From contig CM065300.1 in assembly GCA_032871835.1 (NCBI GenBank), forward strand, positions 5,041,768-5,105,767: a DNA stretch of 64,000 bases. Reading direction: 5' to 3'. This DNA is from Dipteronia dyeriana. Taxonomy: Eukaryota > Streptophyta > Magnoliopsida > Sapindales > Sapindaceae. Shown in pieces: positions 50,641-62,924 of this stretch; position 1 is the stretch's first letter, and each line of letters begins with the position of its first letter. The notes below the pieces were generated by a model, which was not told the origin of the DNA, made no database searches, and was given only the letters and a program-made list of their open reading frames with translations. A program made the translations under genes and the position numbers.

Positions 50641-51311
50641 AATATCAATTGACATTTGATAAATTACTTTAATTTTATAAGATTATTACTGACATTCAAT
50701 TGTGTATTTGCGGTAAAAATTAAATTATTAAAGTATAATAATCAATGTACTTTTAAATTACAAATTTGCATAGGTACACAAATTAGATTTTTGGGTGGCA
50801 ACTGGCAAGCAACATGTACATCATGAGCACCCTAGCTAAAGTACAATGTCTTTGGTATGATAGCTAGTAGTCATCAACTTTGGTTTAAAAATAGTTTTCG
50901 AATTAAATGATTAGGGCAATTTTTTAATCCGAAATATATTATTGAATTCGCTTTCATTTTTTATTTATTTTACTGAATTCAACGTTTTGTGAAATATTGT
51001 TGCATGATTTTTACTTCAAATAACGCGATAGAGTTAGACATAAACAAACTGTTATTATAATTTTTAATTCTGTTTCTGTTGGTCAAAGTTCAAAGTCAAA
51101 CAAATCAAGGGCTTAACTTAAACATCTTAATTCATCGCCGCATATAGTGGCGCCGCATGCCACCATTTTTATAGTTGGACTTTATATATAAAAATTCATT
51201 ATTCGCCACGTTATATGATTATTAGACTCCCATGCCAATAATTCAATATTGACTTGATCAAAACATGTCAAGGACATTTCGATTAATCCATCAATTTATA
51301 TATAATGCCGG
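50641..51311. other. AT-rich spacer, part of the peroxidase upstream duplication
   Basis: At 51.09-51.22 kb the phrases GGCTTAACTTAAAC, CGCATGCCACC and ATAGTTGGACTTTATATA mirror those at 34.18-34.27 kb upstream of peroxidase B. No gene was found. Confidence 0.6.
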
Positions 51312-54300
51312 TTGAAATTGGGGCAATTGATGTCAAGGCTGAAATGAGGAGTTAGATTGACTTGTTAAGAAAAGAGCAGCAAAATTTGATGGAGGATCTT
51401 TGAAAAAGTCTGAGGAGAGAAGAATAATCTTGGAGACAGAAATCAAGGATCAGCTGGCTGAAGGAAGGGGACAAGAACACTTCGTATTTTCACAGTGTTG
51501 CTAATGGTAGAAGAAGAAGAAATCTGATAACTGAAATTACTATAAACGGGGATTTAGAAACTGATCAAAATGCTATCAGGAGGGGAGTTTTCAATTTTTT
51601 TAAAGAGAATTTTAGCAAGGTCGCTTGGCAAAGACCGAAAATTTCTTGGGATGGCTTAAAGAAGATTTCAGATGAAGAGAGAGTGTAGCTTGAGGAAGAT
51701 TTCAGTTTAAAAGAAGTTTGGTGTGCGGTCTCGAATTGTGACGGTAACAAGGTGCCACAACCAGACGGTTTCAACTTGAATTTCATTAAAGCTCATTGGG
51801 AGGAAATTCAAGATGATTTTATGAACTTCATTCACGAAGACGGTTAGATAGTTAAATAGAGCATTCGTTGCTCTCATTCCTCAGGTGGTTAAACCGGAAA
51901 AGTTGAAGGATTATAGACCCATTTGTCTAGTCGGTTCATTGTACAAGGTGTTGGCTAATAGACTAAGGAAGATCATGGATGTGATCATCGGGGAAACTCA
52001 AATGGCTTTTGTCTCAAATCGTCAAATAACGGATTCCTTCGTCATAGCGGAGAAGATTATCAACATATGGAAAGGCGATAAAGATAGGGGTTTGATAGTG
52101 AAATTGGATTTTGAAAAGGCTTATAACAGTGTATACCGTGTTTTTCTAGACCATTTGTTAGAGGGTATGGGATTTGGGGCTAAGTGGAGAGGGTGGGTTA
52201 AAGAGTGTATTTCTTTCCCGTTGTTGTCCGTTCTTATTAATGGAAGTCCAACTCCCCAGTTTGGCATGGAGAAGGGTTTGAGGCAAGGAGACCCTATCTC
52301 TCCCCTCTTTTTCAATATTGTTAAAGAAGGGTTGAACTGTCTTCTTTAGAAAGCTCACCATTTGGGTTTGATTGAAGGTGAATGCTTTGAGGAAGATAAA
52401 GTCCACATCACTCACCTTCAGTTCACCGACGACACAATTCTTTTTCTAAAACCCCGGATGGAGTTTATTCTCAATACGAAAAAGGTGCTTCGTTGTTTTG
52501 AGTTAGCTTATGGTATAAAAATCAATTTTCATAAATCTTGTGTTGTTCAAGTGAGCATGAAGAGATCAATGGTTTTTCCTAATTGAGTGACGACCTTCAA
52601 ATGCAAACAAGCATTTCTTCCCATTTCTTATTTAGGTTTTCGTTAGGAGGCAGGTCGGGATCGAAGGATTTTTGGAACCTGGCAGTGTCAAAAATTGAGA
52701 ATATATTGGCTCCTTGGAAGAGAATTTTTTTATCTAAATGTGGGAGATTAGTTTTGATAATATATGTTATCTCTAGCATTCCAACTTACTTCTTATCTAT
52801 GTTTAAAATGCTGGTTAGGGTTGCTAAAAGGATTGAAAGGCTGCAAAGGGATTTTTTTTTTGTGGGGTGATAGGGTTCGTAAAAGAAAGTTACATGTTGT
52901 AAATTAGGGGAAGGTGTGTAATCTAAAGGCTAAAGGTGGTCTTGGCATCAAGAGAATCCTTGAAGAATAAGGCTTTGTTGGTAAAATGGTTGTAGAGGAT
53001 CGGTAGAGAAGACCATTCCTTGTAGAGGAGGGTTATTTGTTCTAAATACAAGGTGGATGAAAAGTTTTTATTTTGGAATTGGCAAGGGTCCAAGTTTGCG
53101 TCCTTTTTTGTGAAGTATGAGGGTTATTCTAAAGGAAGGTTGGTTCTCAAACGTATCGGGTGATCAAAGAAGGATTCCAAGCGGTGATAGGGAGTGGGTA
53201 TAGAGCTGACTTGTGGACATATATTTGCTGTGATGGCAGACCCCTAAAGGTGGCCTTTCCAAAATGCTTCAATCTTACTGTCAAGAAGAGTGGAGTGGTT
53301 TAGGAGTTCGGGAAATTGGGTTGGGGAGAGTTGGATTTGGAATATAGTCACTAGGAGACCTTGTTTTGATTGGGAAAAAGACCAATGGAGATGCTTTCTA
53401 TCTTTTTTGGATTGCATTCCAATTCGTAGACACATTAGGGACACTGTGGTCCCTCACGCCTAATGGAATTTTTTCTATTGCCTATTTTGCTAAACATCTT
53501 GATGAATCTTCTAATATCATGGAATTGGCCCCTAAATTTATCTGGGGGGATTTGCTTCCCCCCTCCCCCTCAAAAAATGAGATTTTTCTGTGGCAGCTTT
53601 GGAAAGGTAAGGTGTTTGTGAAAGAGGTTTTGAGTAGGTATGGAATTGGCCAAATTCCAGACCTTGAGTGTCAATTGCGTAAAGGAGATAAGGAGACAGT
53701 TGACCATTTGTTCCTTCATTGCCATTGGTCGAGTCTTCTCTAGCATGCTTGCATGAAGTGGTAGGATGTTTATTACTGTATGAGTTGCTCTGTCAATGAT
53801 TGGCTGGAAGATTGTGTTGGCTTATGCCTTGATTTCAAGCAGGAGAGAGCATGGTGCTCAATGTTCTTTGCCATAGTTTGGACCATTTAGGAATGTAGAA
53901 ATCAACTTATTTTTGAAGGGAAGGAGCATGATATGTCTCAAGCTACCGACTTGGTAAAATTTCGGATTGTTTGGTGGTTCAAGCGCTTAGGGAAAGGTTC
54001 GAAAGAGGCGGTGGACTCCTTGCTTTTTAATCTGAAAGATTTAGGTGTCGGTCACACGAAAGTTAAGAGAAATAAAATTAAGGATTGGATCCTTCCTCAA
54101 GCCGACATTCTAAAATTCAATATGGATGGATCTGTGACTGGTAGGTCGGGGACGTCGGGAATTGGATGTGTTTTGAGAGATTTGAATGGCAAGGTGATGT
54201 GTCTCTTTTTGTATTATATAGGGATAATAGTTTCGAACTCAGCTGAGCTTTGGGCCTTTAAAAAAGCAGTTGAATTGATTCTTTCTAATCCTAATCTTAG

Positions 54301-54860
54301 AGACCACAAAATCTGGGTGGTGAGTGATTCAAAAATGACAGTTTCGTGGGTGAATAGTCGAGAGTTTGGGAACATTGCTCAAGTCCAGAATATTTATGAT
54401 ATTGGTGGTTTCCAAAATTCTGTTGGTTGCACTAATGTCCTGTTTGATTCCAAAATTTTCAACTCCTGTGCTGATATTTTAGCAAGACTGGGATCGAGCA
54501 TGGCAGGGGACTTCGTCAAATGGGAATACATGTGATGCGCTTATGCTGATGTTTTGGTGCTCTGCTCTGTTCTGCTTTTGTTTTGTTCCCTGTTTGGGTT
54601 CTTTTGGGTGTCCTCTATTGTTGCCTTGGTGGTGTGTGTTTGGGTTTTGTTTGGGCTCATTTTGATTGTCGTTACTTTGTGCTTTTATCTTGGGTTTTTT
54701 TTTATGTTATTTGCCTTTGCTTTGTAGGTTTCGTTTTGTGGTGTTTGGATCCTTTTCTGCTCATGTTGCTATACTGTTAGTTGTTGCTTGTTTGCCTAGC
54801 CCTGTTTTGGCCTTTAATAACATCTTACCTTTTCAATATATATATATATATATATATATA
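51312..54860 (+). mobile_element. Long 5'-truncated LINE (RT, zinc finger, RNase H), inactive
   Basis: It starts inside ORF2 after the missing endonuclease domain (LLRKEQQNLMEDL, WLKEGDKNTSYFHS). The reverse transcriptase is readable: YRPICLVGSLYKVLANRL, GLIVKLDFEKAYNSV (motif A Asp), LRQGDPISPLFF and LQFTDDTILF (the catalytic DD pair). Then come zf-RVT (DHLFLHCHW), the linker and an RNase H domain (FNMDGS, ELWAFKKA, VVSDSKMTVSWVN) ending at 54535. A 3' UTR of about 300 bp ends in a TA/A-rich tail near 54860. There are more than ten stops and shifts. It is the most complete member of the family seeding this locus and interrupts the duplicated peroxidase upstream region. Confidence 0.85.
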
Positions 54861-55405
54861 AAAGACACATTTTCCAGTGATATTGCTTGATTGTCAAATG
54901 TCAAGTGAAGTGACTACTTGCTTGTATTCTCTATTATTCACCGATTCCTCTCCAAATCTTAAAGGAAATCTTTTTTTTTAGGTGTGGGATTGACTATACA
55001 TGTAATATACGTAATGTTGTTGAATCCATTTCTGAGTCCATTTGATCTGTAACGTTACAAAATGATATGATCATTTTTTGGAGAGTGATCAAGTCACTCG
55101 GTAATGTAATAGAGTGTGCTCTATATATAATGTTACAATATAGTCGATTTTACATGAAAAAATGTGTGAAACTGATAGTTATACCATATAGATTTGGTTG
55201 AAACATGAAATGTCAAACATAGATGCATTAATGATAAATGCAACATGTTATTACATTAATTTGAAGGTCAAAGTGATTGGATTTGTGCATTTCATTCTCA
55301 TGCAAGATTCACAAATCCTACTAGCTACTATATGGTATCACCACAAGCCAAATACGTAAATCAAGTTATGGATATTGAAAGAATATTCAAATGTTCATCA
55401 CGATT
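54861..55405. other. Spacer between LINE and copia element
   Basis: The first 100 bp (ATTGCTTGATTGTC, ATTCACCGATTCCTCTCC, CTTAAAGGAA) correspond to 34.60-34.65 kb upstream of peroxidase B. The remainder is AT-rich without features. Confidence 0.55.
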
Positions 55406-55763
55406 TGGGAAAGTAAAAACTAAGGTAGACAAACAAAAGAAGACTAAAAGGAAGAAGAAACGAAAACAGAGGAAGCTGAGAATCAAGCTTCAATGATTTG
55501 AGAGAGATATTTTATTCTCATCCCTTTCTTTTGTATATAGACAATTACATGTGAGTTATGTATTTATACAAGAGTAAGAGTCAATAATTAGCTCTAACAG
55601 AATCATGATCCAGATTGCTGATATGGATGATCAAACGGCTTTAAGAAAAGATGACATCAGCTGATCTGATAACAGAGATAATTCAGTTAGATTTGGCACC
55701 AAATACTATCTGCAAGGTTGTAATTAGTCTCAGTTGTAACCTGATTCATTATAAGGTTTAACA
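55406..55763 (-). repeat. 3' LTR of the copia element
   Basis: 358 bp. The internal side is flanked by the purine-rich tract GCGAGGGTGA (minus strand), the plus-strand primer. Confidence 0.9.
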
Positions 55764-58700
55764 TCACCCTCGCAAACGAAGCAAGGATCTATCCGAGACG
55801 AGTTTGCCTTTTAAGAGATTGAATCTAGTGATACCAAGAGGCTTGACAAGTATATCAGCTGGTTGGTCTGCAGTTGGTATGTACCTGACGTCCAACTCCT
55901 TTGCCGCAACTTTATCACAAATGAAATGGAGGTCAATTTCTATATGCTTTGTTCTTGAATGGAAGGCTGGGTTTTTTGCCAAAGAACCAGCTCCAGTATT
56001 ATCACACTAGATGATTGGTACCGAAGAAAGCAATACTCTAATCTCAGATAACAGGGACTTTAGCCAAACCATCTCAGTAGCTGCTTGAGCAAGGGAATGA
56101 TACTCAGCCTCATAACTACTTCTAGCCACAACCTTTTGTTTCCTTGAGTTCCATGAAACTAAGTTACCACCAAGAAACATACACCAGCCACTGGTGGATT
56201 TTCTATCATCTATATTGCTAGCCTAGTCTGCATCTACAAAGCCCTCAAGTTTTAGAGGTGAAGAAGTGGTACATGTTTTGAAGTAAAGACATGTGTTCAT
56301 GGTTTCCTTCACATATCTGAGAATTTGTTTACATGCTTGCTAGTGAGTAACCGTTGGAGCTGTAAGATATTGGCTTAATCTATTAACTGTAAATGAGAGA
56401 TCAGGTCTTGTCAAGGTTAGATATTGCAATGCACCCACTGTACTTCTGTAGAGAGTTGGATCAGAAAAAGGATCACCATCAGTTTGTGACAGCTTTGAAC
56501 CAGTGTATATAGGAGTTGGACACATAACACATTCACTCATCTTGGCCTTGTGTAACAAATCTGAGGCATACTTGGATTGTGTTAAACTCATCCCATGACT
56601 GGTTCTTGTTGCCTCAAAACCAAGAAAATAACTCAGCTCACCAACTTTGAATCATTCCCAGTTAATAATATATCATCAACATACACCAATAATAGAACCA
56701 TACACTCTTCCTTTTTGAAAACAAACAGAGAAGTATTAGCCTTAGAATTCATGAAACCCCACTTATTCAAAGCTGACTTGAGCTTCCCATACCAGCCCCA
56801 TAAAGAGACTTGACAAGTCTACACACATAGTTAGGGTGTTCACTGTCAACATAACCCTCTGGTTGCTTCATGAAAACCGATTCACTTAGCTCATCATTTA
56901 GGAAGGCATTGATGGTGTCTAGTTGTCTTATATACCAGTTGTAATGAACAACAATGGAGAGTACTACTCTGATGGTTGATGACTTGACAACTGGGTTAAA
57001 AGTCTCTAAGTAATCAATCCCTACTATTTGATGGAAACCTTTCGCAACAAGACGGGCCTTATACCTCTGAATTGTGCCATCCTGATTTTGTTTACTTTTT
57101 GCCAACAACATTCATATCAGAACTTCGAGGAACGAGAAACCAAGTCTGATTCTTCATCAAAGCAGTGTACTCATCATTCATAGCAGCTTTCCAATGTACA
57201 TCAGACAGGGCTTGAGCAACTGAAGTTGGTTCTATTAGTGAGGAGATAACTGCAACCAGAGAATTTGATCTAATTGATCCATTACGTAATCTGGTTGTCA
57301 TATTATGAGTATAAACATATGGGTTTGTAGGTGGCTTATGATGTTTGGTGGTCATTTGGGAGATATGTAATGGTGAGTAAGGTATGTGAATTGAAAAAGA
57401 CACTGTTGGAATGTTTTTAAGATCACAATGCTGTGAGGAATTTAAGTCTTTTTGATGCTTGATATTAGACAAAATAGAAACACGTAGGCTAGACTTAGAA
57501 TTCTTTATACTACTAACACTACTAACACAGTTAAACAAAGATTGGTATGGAAACTCTTTTTCATTGAAAGTAACATTTCTAGAAATATAAATTCTACCAC
57601 TATGATGTAGGCACTTAAAACCTTTATGAGCATCACTATAGCCAATGAAGACACACTTATCATAATGAAAGTGAAATTTGTGTTTGTTGTAGGGTCTTAA
57701 CAAAGGAAAACAAGCACTACCAAAAACTTTTAAACAATTGTAATCAGGAGATACATTGTACAACTTTTGAAAAGGAGAAACATGAGCAAGAGTAGGTGTT
57801 GGAAGTCTATTTATCAGGTGGACAACAATATGAAATGCATCCCACCAAAAAGAAAGAGGCAACTGAGCTTGTACAAGTAAGGTAAGTTCAACTTTAACAA
57901 TGTGGCGATGCTTGCGCTCAGCTGTGCCATTTTGTTGATGTGTTTGAAGACAAGAGTGCCTAAAGTGAACACCTAACTGACTTAGATACTTAGCTAAAGG
58001 TCTACATTCACCACCCCAATCACTTTGCACACACTTAATTTTTCTATCAAAAGCTAGCTCAATAAAGTTTTTGAATCTGATAAAAATATCAGTCACTTGA
58101 GATTTAGATTCAAAGGGTAAATCCAAGTGTATTTTGAGAAAGCATCAATAAAGTGTATGTAGTACTTGTAACCTAGCTGAGAGGTATGAGGAGAGGGGCC
58201 ACATACATCAATAAAAACAAGTTCAAAAGGTGCAATATAAATTGTTTTGGAGGATGAAAAAGGTAGTTGATGAAGTATGCCACATTGACATGCATCACAA
58301 AAGTCTAAAGAAGAAGATGCAGCACATGACATGTTTAACTTTCTTAAAACTTGTTTTAGAATAGGTAAAAAAGGATGGTTAAGTTTTGTGTGCCAAAGAT
58401 ACAAAATAGAGTTCTTGTTATTGGAATCAAAACTGTTACAAGGTATCATTTTTTGTACATTGTAACAAGAGGTTGGTGGCAGCTGATTAGCATTTTCAGA
58501 ACCGTCAACCAAAGCAACATACTTACAAGACTCATTACAAACAGAGACAGATTTTGACAAACATTTGGTACAAACACAATTTTCATTAGATACAAACAAC
58601 GATTGAAGCCTAGAACTTAGAGACTTGGCACTAATTGAGGAAAGATCCAGCTGGTAGAGACCATTTTTCAGACCCCTTTGCAGCAGAACTTTCTTCGAAA

Positions 58701-59273
58701 TCTTGTCCTTTATCAAGCAAAAATTGGAATTAAATTCTACTATAACATTGTTATCTTTGGTAAATTGTGATATGCTTAACAAATTTTTTGTTATAGATGG
58801 AACATATAGTATGTTATTCAGGAGTAAAAGTATTTTAGGTGAGGTGTGTGAGTGTACAAAGGAGGATCCAATATGAGAGATATCAAGTTTAGCTCCATCA
58901 CCTACTGCAAGCTTGTCTGATCCTTTGTAATCAGCCCTTTGGTTGTTGAGGTTATGTGAATCAGTTGTGACGTGGTTGGTTGCTCCGCTATCCACGTACC
59001 ATATGGGATCCATGACAGTGCTTGGTGAAGCTATAAAAGCATTTGCATTGGACAGATTTGCATATCCTTGTATCTGCATTTTATTATGCTGTAGATCAGT
59101 ACCAAAACCTGTGTTGTATTGTCCAATATGAGCTTGTAAAGATGAACCATTCCCTTGATAGTTCCCTTGACCTTGTTGACCACCTGGAGTTTACGTGTTC
59201 GGCAAGCTAATGCCTTGAAACGTCTGATCAAAAAGTTTATAGCAAGTTGACACAACATGACCAGTTTTACCAC
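55764..59273 (-). pseudogene. Copia pol: protease, integrase, RT, RNase H (broken)
   Basis: Read on the minus strand. A CCHC-type knuckle near 59.28-59.24 kb (CQLCGKTGHVV) belongs to the end of gag. Protease active site DSGATNH lies near 58.97 kb. Integrase has HHCC zinc (LWHTKLNHP ... CDACQCG) and catalytic FIDVCGP, CVQSDWGGEC and NGTAERKHR. RT begins near 57.1 kb (RYKARLVAKGF, QLDTINAFLND) and keeps YVDD at 56683-56672. RNase H is readable to a stop at 55764 (ADQPADILVKPLG, LLRLRG). Frames change near 58.11, 57.10, 56.78, 56.6 and 56.3-56.0 kb, so no full polyprotein is possible. Confidence 0.88.
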
Positions 59274-59599
59274 ACAGCTGACATATTATTCTTGAGCCAA
59301 ACCTGCATTCATTTCTTCCCCTGCCTTTGCCTCTAGAGCGACCTCCTATATTTCTTTGTCCTCTAAAATTTCCATTAAAGCATATTGAGCAAAGGCATTA
59401 TTCATATCAAGAGAAAGAGTGGTGGTAGCATTATGTTTAGCCAATCGACTCTCATAACTCATCAACTGAAATTGGACCTCTTGAAGACTTATCTCACCTT
59501 GTCTTCCTATACACTAACAACTACAACATCATATTCTAGGCCTAATACTTCCAAGATCTATGATATTAACTCATTTTCAGTTAATGGTTGACTAGCTGC

Positions 59600-60147
59600 A
59601 GCCAAACTCTCACTTAAGTTTTTAATTTTCAAGATGAAATCACTCACAGATAAGTTGCCTTTATTTGTATTATGTATTTCATCTCTCAATTGTAGGACTC
59701 TAGCTTTTGATTGTTGAGCAAAAGTCTCTCAAGTGTTTTTCAGACTTCATAAGACGTAACACAGTGTGTTACATGACCAAACACAGCCTCATTTAGAGTT
59801 GAAAAGAGCCAACACACAATCAACTAGTCAGCTTTCTTCCAAACAATGAAGTCTTCATTTTCAATTTTATCAAATTCACTAGATTCATTCGAATCCTTTG
59901 ATTTTACATATTTTGGTGAACAAGTACCAGAACCTAAAACAAAGCTTTCTAGATCAAAAGCTCTAATAGCTGGTAAAACTTGTGATTTCCAGAAGTAATA
60001 GTTGTTTCGATCGAGCTTTATAGGAAGTTTAAAATTCAGATTTGAAGACAGAGACGAAACCTGTGATTTTAACTTCCGAGATCTGGATCGAATCTTCTTG
60101 CTCTTCGATCTTGAATCTCTTTCTGAATCTGAACTTGAAGATGCCAT
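59600..60147 (-). pseudogene. Copia gag, 5' part (broken)
   Basis: Starts at ATG 60147-60145 with a Ser/Arg/Lys-rich leader, then KLDRNNYYFWKSQVLPAIRA, the typical copia gag opening. A stop at about 59824 and later shifts separate it from the zinc knuckle. The start lies 15 bp inside the primer site. Confidence 0.8.
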
Positions 60148-60161
60148 GACTGCTAGTCTGT

Positions 60162-60175
60162 GAGCTCTGATACCA
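60162..60175 (-). other. Copia primer binding site
   Basis: On the minus strand TGGTATCAGAGCTC begins directly after the LTR end (TTTCTCA). It is complementary to initiator tRNA-Met. Confidence 0.9.
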
Positions 60176-60533
60176 TGAGAAAGTAAAAACTAAGGTAGAA
60201 AAACCAAAGAAGACTAAAAGGACGAAGAAACGAAAACAGAGGAAGCTGAGAATCAAGCTTCAATGATTTGAGAGAGAGATTTTATTCTCACCTCTTTCTT
60301 TTGTATATAGACAATTACACGTGAGTTATGTATTTATACAAGAGTAAGAGTCAATAATTAGCTCTAACAGAATCGTGATCCAGATTGCTGATATGAATGA
60401 TCAAACGGCTCTAAGAAGAGATGACATTAGTTTATCTGATAACAGAGATAATTCAGTTAGATTTGGCGTCAAATACTATCTGTAAGGTTGTAATTAGTCT
60501 CAGCTGTAACCTGATTCATTATAAGGTTTAACA
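60176..60533 (-). repeat. 5' LTR of the copia element
   Basis: 358 bp, partner of 55406-55763. It is the LTR nearest to peroxidase C and is oriented away from it. Confidence 0.9.
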
Positions 60534-60718
60534 ACGAAAAGGTACTTTCTCAGTCTCAACAATGACAGAACTCAAAACCATTAAACTAATCGGAGATGTA
60601 TCAAAGAAGCGAAACAAGTTGGTCCAACTTCAAAATAACCCAAAATCTCAGATTTTAAAGACAAGTTGTGGTGATTTTTATATTCTTTAGTTTACTTGGT
60701 CTAATCTACTTGTTTGCC

Positions 60719-60727
60719 TATAAAAGG
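60719..60727 (+). promoter_or_regulatory. TATA box of peroxidase C
   Basis: CCTATAAAAGGAAAC 78 bp upstream of ATG 60797, a near copy of the peroxidase B promoter core. Confidence 0.7.
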
Positions 60728-61554
60728 AAACCCTTTGCTCTTTCATCTTATTGTGTGCCATTTTCATTCTATTCAATTGCTTAATTAGAACAAAAAATGA
60801 GAGCTGGGCATGGCTTATTTGTTTTCATGGTTTCTCTTCTTGTTTTCGGGGTTTCTAGGGTTTGCAATGCAAGTACTAAAAAGGGGTTGCAACTGAATTT
60901 CTACGAGAAGAGCTGTCCAGATGCTGAAAATATTGTGAAACCTATAACAAGGAGCGAAGTTCAAAGTAACCCTGCTTGGCCTGCTAAACTTATAAGGATG
61001 CATTTCCATGATTGCTTTGTTAGGGTACGTACAATACTCTTCTGATGAATTCCAAAACCAATTAAGTACACATCTTCGATCTTTCATTTATCGTAATTAT
61101 AACCCTATCTATAGCATATATTCTAATGTACATTTTATTGTTGTAAAAATTTATCAGGGAAGAGATGCCTCGGTATTGCTGGATGCAGCCAATAACACTC
61201 CGATAGAGAAGGATACGGTACCTAATCAAACGCTGTCAGTTTTCGATATGATCAACAACATTAAAACTGCGGTCGAGAGAGTCCGTCCTGGAGTTGTTTC
61301 TTGTGCTGACATTGTTTCCTTGGCTGCTTGTGACGCTCTTTTCTCCACGGTAAGTTTTGTCATGGGTACAATTTGGTTAGAAAATTTGTGATAAACTTGC
61401 GGTTTGAGAGCGATATTTGAGTATGATCAGTTTCATGAAAATAAAATATCAATATATATTTGAATTCTCCTTCGTGAGAGTTTCGAAGTGGTATAATCAA
61501 ACTCACAAATCGATTAATGGGTGAATGGAAATTTGAGTCTCAAAGTGAATCCAT

Positions 61555-62400
61555 TGTGTAAGGAAAATATGCATCCCACATTGGTTGAGTAAAATACTTA
61601 TATGTGGTATTTAACTAGTTGTGTGATAGTAGCTTATCAACATGTGTGAGGGCACGTCCTATGTACACGAATGCTGCTCCGGTTGGACTGTGAGAGTACA
61701 ACCAAATTTTTGCTACTATCTTGAATTTAATTTTTCCTAAATCAGTTTATTGATAATGAAAGAATTAATTATTTTCCCTAAGTCAAGCGTTTTGAATAAA
61801 TGATAAGGAAAAATGGTAATTTCCATTTTTGATTAAGGAAATTAATTGAATTAAGGAACTAATTGATTTCCGTTTTGGATTCTGATACTTATTTGATCAC
61901 TAAGTAATCAGAATCAATGATAAATTTTGGATTATGATACTTACTTGATCAATAAGTGATCAGAATCAATAATCAATCAGGAATAAATCTTTTAGAAGAT
62001 TATTCTTTAATTAAATTTTCTTTATCATTTAAAACGTAGTTATCAAGTAATTTCTAAATCAATCTCGACTACATAAAAAAAACCCTAGTGTACATAAGAC
62101 ACATTCTTAGAATCATGAAATTAAAAGAGTAGTAATTATTCTCTCTTCTTCTTCTTCTCTTTTTGTGCTTGGTAAGTTCGAACCTAATTTGAGTTCGCTG
62201 AAAGTGGTTGTGCTTCGTACTTTCACTGTTGAATCGTTGTATCCTAGGAGATAATCGCTATACACATACGGTGTTATATACGGTGAAATTGTCTTAAAGA
62301 CACCGTGTGAAACATGGGCCTCGATTCCCTAACCTTTGATTCTTGTTCGTTATTTTCTGCAGATTCGAACCAAATTGTTTTTACGTATTATAAACAACAC
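61555..62400. mobile_element. Probable insertion in peroxidase C intron 2 (LTR-like)
   Basis: About 850 bp absent from the equivalent introns of A and B. The phrase GCATCCCACATTGGTTGAG is typical of plant LTR starts, and a TTCTTCTTCTT tract and CTGCAG-GATTCGAACC region follow. It also contains a near-tandem TTGGATTCTGATACTTA / TTGGATTATGATACTTA pair. I found no clean TG...CA borders or target duplication. Confidence 0.4.
61883..61985. repeat. Near-tandem 45-bp repeat in the intron insertion
   Basis: TTGGATTCTGATACTTATTT ... GTAATCAGAATCAAT and TTGGATTATGATACTTACTT ... GTGATCAGAATCAAT. Each unit also contains an internal inverted pair (GATTCTGAT / ATCAGAATC), so each may fold. Confidence 0.8.
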
Positions 62401-62924
62401 AATTTTCGCGTGACATGCATACGTGAATAACAAAATTAAATAGCTCATGCTATATATATAGAACCGATTCATATTGATCATTAGACTTCAATCCAACAAC
62501 TAACTAATCTAAATATTAATCTTAAACTAAATAAAATTTAATTTACTCGTATAATTGCAGTCTAACAATGACATGTGGAAACTACATGCCTACTGAAAGA
62601 AGAGATGGTAGAATTTCCCTTGAATCTGAAGTTACTGGAAACATCCCTTCACCAAACTCCAACTTCTCCACACTTCAGCAAATATTTAATAGCAAAGGCC
62701 TTGGCATCATCGATCTTATAGCCCTATTAGGTATACATTGTTTTAAACAACCAAAATCTCTCGCGCATGTGTATAATAATATATTAACAAGTGATGTGAG
62801 AGTGATCATGTCATTCTTTAATGTTATATAATTAATCTAGAAATTCATCAGAAATCCTTAAAGCTTTTCAAAAACCTTTTCAGTAAACCAAGTTTTCAGA
62901 AATTTGTCAGAAACTTGTTTACAA

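Larger units (their letters stand above)
55406..60533 (-). mobile_element. Ty1/copia LTR retrotransposon, complete but inactive
   Basis: Two 358-bp LTRs (55406-55763 and 60176-60533) differ at about 19 positions by eye, roughly 5%. In element sense (minus) they start TGTTAAACC and end TTTCTCA. A primer site and purine tract sit directly inside them. Gene order gag, protease, integrase, reverse transcriptase, RNase H identifies Ty1/copia. Frameshifts and stops in gag and pol inactivate it. The 5-mers flanking the element (CGATT on the left, ACGAA on the right) do not match, so the target duplication is decayed or the element is recombinant. It lies about 185 bp upstream of the peroxidase C TATA box, on the opposite strand. 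Confidence 0.9.
60797..62730 (+). pseudogene. Class III peroxidase C, pseudogene (exons 1-3 seen)
   Basis: Exons 60797-61024, 61158-61349 and 62561-62730 have the same intron positions as genes A and B. Exon 1 is sound: signal peptide, KSCPDAENIV, Arg67 and distal His71 in RMHFHDCFVR. Exon 2 has lost conserved residues: GCDAS is GRDAS, the Cys before PGVVSCAD is Arg, and AARDA is AACDA. Exon 3 is 170 nt instead of 166 in A and B; four extra bases near 62589-62593 shift the frame and bring a stop (TGA at 62594-62596). Intron 2 has grown to 1.2 kb by insertion. Exon 4 with the proximal His is not in the window; a LINE occupies the next kilobase. It is not a working enzyme. Confidence 0.9.

Noticed and set aside
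62731..62924. Exon 4 of peroxidase C directly after exon 3
   Set aside because: No SGAHT-like motif or acceptor-linked coding sequence is visible before the LINE. The exon is lost or beyond the window.
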